Positions 60,110 through 64,000 of a stretch of 64,000 nt of DNA are shown in pieces (the first letter of the stretch is position 1; each line of letters begins with the position of its first letter). The DNA lies in contig NZ_CP017781.1 of assembly GCF_001856665.1 (NCBI RefSeq), positions 2,203,501 through 2,267,500 on the forward strand. Reading direction: 5' to 3'. Made by a program: the position numbers and the translations under genes. The notes under the pieces are model-generated. The model saw only the letters and a list, made by a program, of their open reading frames with translations, searched no databases and was not told the origin of the DNA. The stretch comes from Rhodobacter xanthinilyticus. Its GTDB lineage: Bacteria; Pseudomonadota; Alphaproteobacteria; Rhodobacterales; Rhodobacteraceae.

Positions 60110-61494
60110 TTCGCACCGCCTTTCGTGCGGTTGTAATGGATCGCGGCGACCGCGGCCGAGGCCAGACGCGCCATCGCGCTATCCGAACGCGAGTTCAGGA
60201 TGACCGGCACCTTGGCGCCCATCACGATGCCCGCGCCCTCGGCGTGGGAGATATAGGCGAGCTGTTTGGCCAGCATGTTGCCCGCATCGATCCCCGGCAC
60301 GACCAGCACCTCGGCATGGCCCGCCACCGCCCCGCGCAGCCCCTTGGTGCGCGCCGCCCCGATATCGACGGCATTGTCCATCGCCAGCGGCCCGTCGACG
60401 ATGCCCCCCTTGATCTGGCCGCGCTCGGCCATTTTCGACAGAAGCGCCGCGTCGATCGAGCTCGGCATCGCCGGGTTCACCGTCTCCACCGCCGAGAGCA
60501 CACCGACCTTCGGCTGCTCGATGCCGATCGAGATCGCCAGATCGATGGCGTTTTGCACGATATCGACCTTGGTCGCGAGATCGGGCGCGATGTTGATCGC
60601 GGCATCGGTGACCAGGAGCGGATGGTTCACGCCGGGCACATCCATGACGAAAATATGGGTGAAGCGCCGCCCGATCCGCAGGCCGTTCACCTTGTCGAGC
60701 ATCGGTTTCAGGAGGTCATCGGTATGCAGATGGCCCTTCATGATCGCGCCCGCGCGGCCCGAATTGACCAGATCGACCGCCATCCGTGCCGCCAGCGGGT
60801 GGCTCAGCGCCGGCAAGATCTCATAGGCGTCGAGCGATTTGCCGATCTCCTTCGCGGCCTTGGCGATCTTGTCGGGGTCGCCGATCAGCACCGGCGTCAG
60901 GATCGAATGTTCCGCCGCGATCAGCGCCCCTTCGAGCGCATGATCGGCCTCGGGGCACACGACCGCGGTGGTGAGCGCCGGCAAGGGCTCGGCCACCGCG
61001 AGCAGTTTCTCGAAATGGCGGTGGCGCTGCACGACGAGGCCGGGCACCTCCAGCTCCTCATAGCGGATGCGCTTTTTCGGCGCGACGACGCACGCCTCGC
61101 CCGAGACGATCACCACCCCGTCCTCGAGCCGGCGCACCTCGGTCGCGAGGCTCACCGTGCCGTCGTCATGCTTGGCGGTGACGGTGACCTTGGCCACTAG
61201 CTCCTCGCCGGCATGGGCGCGGGCGTGGAACTCGAGCGTCTGCGCGCGGTAGAGCGTGCCCGGCCCGGGCAGCACATTGCCGAGCACCGAGGTGATCAGC
61301 GAGGCCACGAACATGCCCGGCGCGACGGCTTTCTCGGGCGTGCCAAGCTCTTGTTTCTGTTGCGCAAGATGGATCGGGTTGTGGTTGCCCGAGGCGGCCG
61401 CGAACACATAGAAATCATCCGCAGTGACCAACCGGCGCAGCTCGGCGCTCTGCCCCACTTCCAGCTCATCCCAAATCCGGCTCTCGAAGATCAT
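60106..61494 (-). CDS. MaoC-like hydratase / phosphate acetyltransferase fusion
   Basis: A 462-residue fusion. The N-terminal hot-dog MaoC-like domain (1-150) has FAAASGNHNPIHLAQQKQELG and GMFVASLITSVLGNVLPGPGTLY. The C-terminal phosphate acetyl/butyryltransferase domain (165-462) has GHLHTDDLLKP, FVMDVPGVNHPLLVTDAAINIAPDL and DGPLAMDNAVD. The transferase domain turns acyl-CoA into acyl-phosphate for AckA. The hydratase part may bind acyl-CoA. ATG 61494 follows AGGAG by six bases; a GTG at 61524 is an alternative. This fusion is widespread in Rhodobacteraceae. Confidence 0.93.
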   Translation of the reverse strand: MIFESRIWDELEVGQSAELRRLVTADDFYVFAAASGNHNPIHLAQQKQELGTPEKAVAPGMFVASLITSVLGNVLPGPGTLYRAQTLEFHARAHAGEELVAKVTVTAKHDDGTVSLATEVRRLEDGVVIVSGEACVVAPKKRIRYEELEVPGLVVQRHRHFEKLLAVAEPLPALTTAVVCPEADHALEGALIAAEHSILTPVLIGDPDKIAKAAKEIGKSLDAYEILPALSHPLAARMAVDLVNSGRAGAIMKGHLHTDDLLKPMLDKVNGLRIGRRFTHIFVMDVPGVNHPLLVTDAAINIAPDLATKVDIVQNAIDLAISIGIEQPKVGVLSAVETVNPAMPSSIDAALLSKMAERGQIKGGIVDGPLAMDNAVDIGAARTKGLRGAVAGHAEVLVVPGIDAGNMLAKQLAYISHAEGAGIVMGAKVPVILNSRSDSAMARLASAAVAAIHYNRTKGGAK

Positions 61495-61721
61495 CGCGTG
61501 CTCCTTGCAGTCCTGTTCGCTCACGGGTGGCCCCGTGTTTACCGTGTCATCCGTGAAGGTTCGATAAACGCCTCAGGGTTGATTTACCTTGATCATGGAC
61601 AAGTTTTTGCTGCGCGTGCGAAAAAAATTCCGCGTCGCGGCGGGAAGGTGCCGGGGCGCGCCCTGCCCCCTTCCCCCCGGGCGCCGAACTGCCTAAGAGT
61701 CGGGCAACGAAGGAGGCCCCG

Positions 61722-63116
61722 ATGTCGACCGATCTCACCCAAGCCCTGGCCGAGCTCTCCGCGCTCCTCGGCGCGCGCCTGAGCGCCACCCATGCCGAGC
61801 GCGACCTTCATTCGCGCTCCGAGACCTGGTTTGCGCCCGCGCCCCCCGATGCGGTGGCCTGGCCCGAGACCACCGAGGAGGTCAGCGCGATCGTGAAGAT
61901 CTGCGCGGCGCATCGGCTGCCGGTGGTGGCCTGGGGGGCGGGCACCTCGCTCGAGGGCCATGCGCTCGCGACGCGCGGCGGGGTCTGCCTCAACATGAGC
62001 CGGATGAACCGGGTGCTCGATGTCTCGGCCGAGGATATGCTGGCGGTCGTCCAGCCCGGGATCACCCGCGAGGAGCTCAATGCGGAGCTGCGCGCGACGG
62101 GGCTCTTCTTCTCGGTCGATCCGGGCGCGAATGCGAGCTTGGGCGGCATGGCGGGCACCCGCGCCTCGGGCACGACGACGGTGCGCTACGGCTCGATGCG
62201 CGACAATGTGGCGGGGCTCGAGGTGGTGCTGGCGGACGGCCGGGTGATCCGCACCGGCTCGCGCGCGGCGAAATCGGCGGCGGGCTATGACCTGACGGCG
62301 CTGATGCTCGGCTCCGAGGGCACGCTTGGCATCATCACCGAACTCACCCTGCGCCTGCATGGCCAGCCCGAGGCGATCTCCTCGGCCGTTTGCGCCTTCG
62401 AGAGCCTCGAGGCGGCGGTCGAGACCGTGCAGATGACCATCCAGATGGGCATCCCGATGGCCCGGATCGAATTCGTCGACCGCACCATCGCGCAGGTCTT
62501 CAACCAGATGAATGGCACCCATATGCCGGAAAAACCCCATCTTCTCATCGAGTTCCATGGCTCGGAAGGGGCCGTGGCCGAAGACAGCCGCCGCTTTGGC
62601 GAGGTCGTGGCCGAGATGGGCGGAGCCGATTTCGAATGGGCCACCACCACCGAGGCGCGCAACCGGCTCTGGAAGATGCGCCACGGCGCCTATACCGCCT
62701 GCCTCGCCTCGCGGCCGGGCTCGATGGGGCTCGTCACCGATGTCTGCGTGCCGATGTCGCGGCTGGCCGAGGCGGTCGAGGCCGCGCGCGACGATATCGC
62801 GGCGGCGGGGCTGACCGGGCCGATCCTCGGCCATGTCGGCGACGGCAATTTCCACGCGATCCTGCTGCTCGACCGCGATGATGCCGAGGAGCTCGCCCGC
62901 GCCAAGGCGCTCGCGCATAAACTGGCCGAACGAGCGCTTGAGATGGGCGGCACGATCACCGGCGAGCACGGCATCGGGCTGGGCAAACGCGGGCTGATGG
63001 AGGCCGAACATGGCGCGGGCTGGCAGGTGATGGGCGCGATCAAACAGGCGCTCGACCCGCTCAACATCCTCAACCCGGGCAAACTCGTGCCCGATCTGCC
63101 GGAGGCCGCGCAATGA
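61722..63116 (+). CDS. FAD-linked D-lactate dehydrogenase/glycolate oxidase-type oxidoreductase
   Basis: A 464-residue VAO-family flavoprotein. PCMH-type FAD domain: PVVAWGAGTSLEGHALATRGGVCLNMSRMN (about 66-95), GANASLGGMAGTRASGTTTVRYGSM, and GLEVVLADG. The C-terminal substrate domain contains HVGDGNFH and GTITGEHGIGLGKRGLMEAEHG, the motif of GlcD/Dld proteins. D-lactate dehydrogenase (cytochrome) is most likely; glycolate or another 2-hydroxy acid is possible. glcE and glcF are absent next to it, which favours the single-subunit Dld type. The next gene overlaps its end by four bases. Confidence 0.9.
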   Translation: MSTDLTQALAELSALLGARLSATHAERDLHSRSETWFAPAPPDAVAWPETTEEVSAIVKICAAHRLPVVAWGAGTSLEGHALATRGGVCLNMSRMNRVLDVSAEDMLAVVQPGITREELNAELRATGLFFSVDPGANASLGGMAGTRASGTTTVRYGSMRDNVAGLEVVLADGRVIRTGSRAAKSAAGYDLTALMLGSEGTLGIITELTLRLHGQPEAISSAVCAFESLEAAVETVQMTIQMGIPMARIEFVDRTIAQVFNQMNGTHMPEKPHLLIEFHGSEGAVAEDSRRFGEVVAEMGGADFEWATTTEARNRLWKMRHGAYTACLASRPGSMGLVTDVCVPMSRLAEAVEAARDDIAAAGLTGPILGHVGDGNFHAILLLDRDDAEELARAKALAHKLAERALEMGGTITGEHGIGLGKRGLMEAEHGAGWQVMGAIKQALDPLNILNPGKLVPDLPEAAQ

Positions 63117-63502
63117 GCATCGCTGACCCGCAAGAGCTGCCGCGCGCCTTCGCCTCGGCCTGGGGGGCGCGCGATGCCCGCGCACTCGCCGCGCTCTTCG
63201 CCGCCGACGCCGATTTCCTCAGCCTGACCGGCGGCATCGCCGAGGGCGCGACGGAGATCGCCGAGCTCTTCGCGGGCGAGCTGGCCGGCGCCTTTGCCCG
63301 CGCCCGCCTCGTCACCGGCAAGACCAAGCTGCGCCCGGTTGGCGCCGAGGTGGTGGTTCTGACGCAGCGCTTCGTGCTCTCGGGCCTCATCCATGAAGAC
63401 GGCTCCGACGCCGGCCGGATCGGCGCGATCCTGAGCGCGACGCTCGGGCGCACCGCCGAGGGCTGGGAAATCGTCGCGGCGCAATTCGTGCCCGAAGCCT
63501 GA
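63113..63502 (+). CDS. SgcJ/DUF4440-like (SnoaL-fold) protein
   Basis: A 129-residue cone-shaped alpha+beta protein. LPRAFASAWGARDARALAALFAADADFLSLTGGIAEGATEIAELFAGELAGAF and the later GRTAEGWEIVAAQF are typical of the SgcJ/DUF4440 group, which includes small hydrolases, isomerases and binding proteins. It starts inside the dehydrogenase gene end (ATGA), so it probably supports or accompanies that enzyme. Function unknown. Confidence 0.8.
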   Translation: MSIADPQELPRAFASAWGARDARALAALFAADADFLSLTGGIAEGATEIAELFAGELAGAFARARLVTGKTKLRPVGAEVVVLTQRFVLSGLIHEDGSDAGRIGAILSATLGRTAEGWEIVAAQFVPEA

Positions 63503-63509
63503 GCCGAAA

Positions 63510-63526
63510 GGGGGCGCCGCCCCCTC
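63510..63526. terminator. Short GC hairpin between convergent genes
   Basis: GGGGGC (63510-63515) and GCCCCC (63519-63524) with a 3-base loop in the 25-base gap before recN. It resembles the outer unit of the family 1 repeats and could be their remnant or a weak shared terminator. Confidence 0.4.
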
Positions 63527-63527
63527 C

Positions 63528-64000
63528 TCAGCCCTCAATGAGCGCGACCGCGGCCGCGCGCGCCGCATCCGAAACCTCGGCGCCCGAGATCATCCGGGCG
63601 ATCTCGTCGATGCGCTCCTCAGGCCCGAGCGCGGTGACGCGCGAGGTGGTCACCCCGGCCTCGACGCTTTTCTGCACGCGGAAATGATGCGCGCCGCGGG
63701 CCGCGACCTGCGGGCTGTGGGTCACGACGAGAACCTGCGCGCTCTCGGCGAGCTGCGCGAGGCGCCGCCCGACGGCATCGGCCGTGGCGCCGCCGACGCC
63801 GCGGTCGATCTCGTCGAAGATCAGCGTCAGCGTATCGGCGCCGCGCGCGAGCACCACCTTCAGCGCAAGGAGGAAGCGCGAGAGCTCCCCCCCCGAGGCG
63901 ATCTTGTTGAGCGGGCCCGCCGGCGCGCCGGGGTTGGTGGCCACGGTGAAGGCCACCGCGTCGCGCCCCTCGGGGCCGGGCTCGCCCGGCGCGATCGCGG
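63528..64000 (-). CDS. recN: DNA repair protein RecN, C-terminal part
   Basis: The last ~157 residues of RecN, an SMC-like ATPase in double-strand-break repair; the frame is open through the window edge. The ABC signature is LNKIASGGELSRFLLALKVVLA. Walker B is TLIFDEIDRGVGGATADAVGRRL, and the H-loop is VLVVTHSPQVAARGAHHFRV. The C-terminus is complete at 63528. Confidence 0.95.
   Translation of the reverse strand, partial: AIAPGEPGPEGRDAVAFTVATNPGAPAGPLNKIASGGELSRFLLALKVVLARGADTLTLIFDEIDRGVGGATADAVGRRLAQLAESAQVLVVTHSPQVAARGAHHFRVQKSVEAGVTTSRVTALGPEERIDEIARMISGAEVSDAARAAAVALIEG

Overview
The window is a gene-dense, GC-rich chromosomal segment of an alphaproteobacterium, most likely a member of the Rhodobacteraceae (Rhodobacter/Paracoccus-like). 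The evidence is the protein-level character of the genes, the ihfA-MerR pair at the left edge, the nuo operon with its alphaproteobacterial accessory genes, the aerobic-type cobaltochelatase genes cobS/cobT, and a MaoC-phosphotransacetylase fusion. The species cannot be fixed from sequence alone. There are no rRNA genes, insertion sequences, prophage genes or CRISPR arrays. One tRNA gene (Pro, GGG) is present, and no gene-free stretch reaches 300 bases.

Layout. 1-1115: the end of ihfA and a MerR-type regulator broken by a one-base frameshift in a C run. 1242-3004: tRNA-Pro, a long-form dCTP deaminase and a short IMPACT-family protein. 2985-6763 (minus): a chromosome segregation and cell-wall group, SPOR protein - nagZ - scpA - scpB - small protein, with overlapping genes. 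6820-10462: argS divergent from a DEAD-box RNA helicase. 10728-30174 (minus): one long run nuoA-N (complex I) followed by birA, coaX and rnj. This run also carries two lipoproteins, a carboxymuconolactone-decarboxylase-family protein and several tiny ORFs. 30468-37402 (minus): a leucine-degradation (liu) operon, ivd - LprI-like - mccB - mccA - HMG-CoA lyase - methylglutaconyl-CoA hydratase, with a promoter/operator palindrome in front of ivd. 37530-42866: creA, gph, glmU, glmS (UDP-GlcNAc synthesis) and an AlkD-like protein. 42849-50565: a PuuD-type hydrolase, malate synthase G, aminopeptidase N and gatB. 50671-58802: DUF4177, BolA, a J-domain protein, DUF808, cobS, an FMN reductase, cobT and aminopeptidase P. 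58931-61494 (minus): pta fusion and ackA (acetate). 61722-64000: an FAD-linked D-lactate-type dehydrogenase, a SnoaL-like protein and the end of recN.

The genes mostly serve core energy and carbon metabolism. Complex I oxidises NADH. The liu operon, acetate kinase/phosphotransacetylase and malate synthase G all revolve around acetyl-CoA. BirA made from the nuo run would biotinylate the methylcrotonyl-CoA carboxylase of the neighbouring operon.

The most unusual signals are not single genes. (1) A family of nested palindromic intergenic repeats occurs in seven copies. One copy has changed in both arms together and one looks like a hybrid. A second palindrome family (two copies) shares its core. 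(2) The nuo operon is interleaved with small or accessory ORFs, including a 17-codon ORF joined to nuoJ and nuoK by 4-base stop/start overlaps. (3) A perfect 14-bp palindrome lies on the ivd promoter. (4) An inverted repeat overlaps the likely promoter of the flavin reductase between cobS and cobT. I did not find a clear new defence or mobile system.
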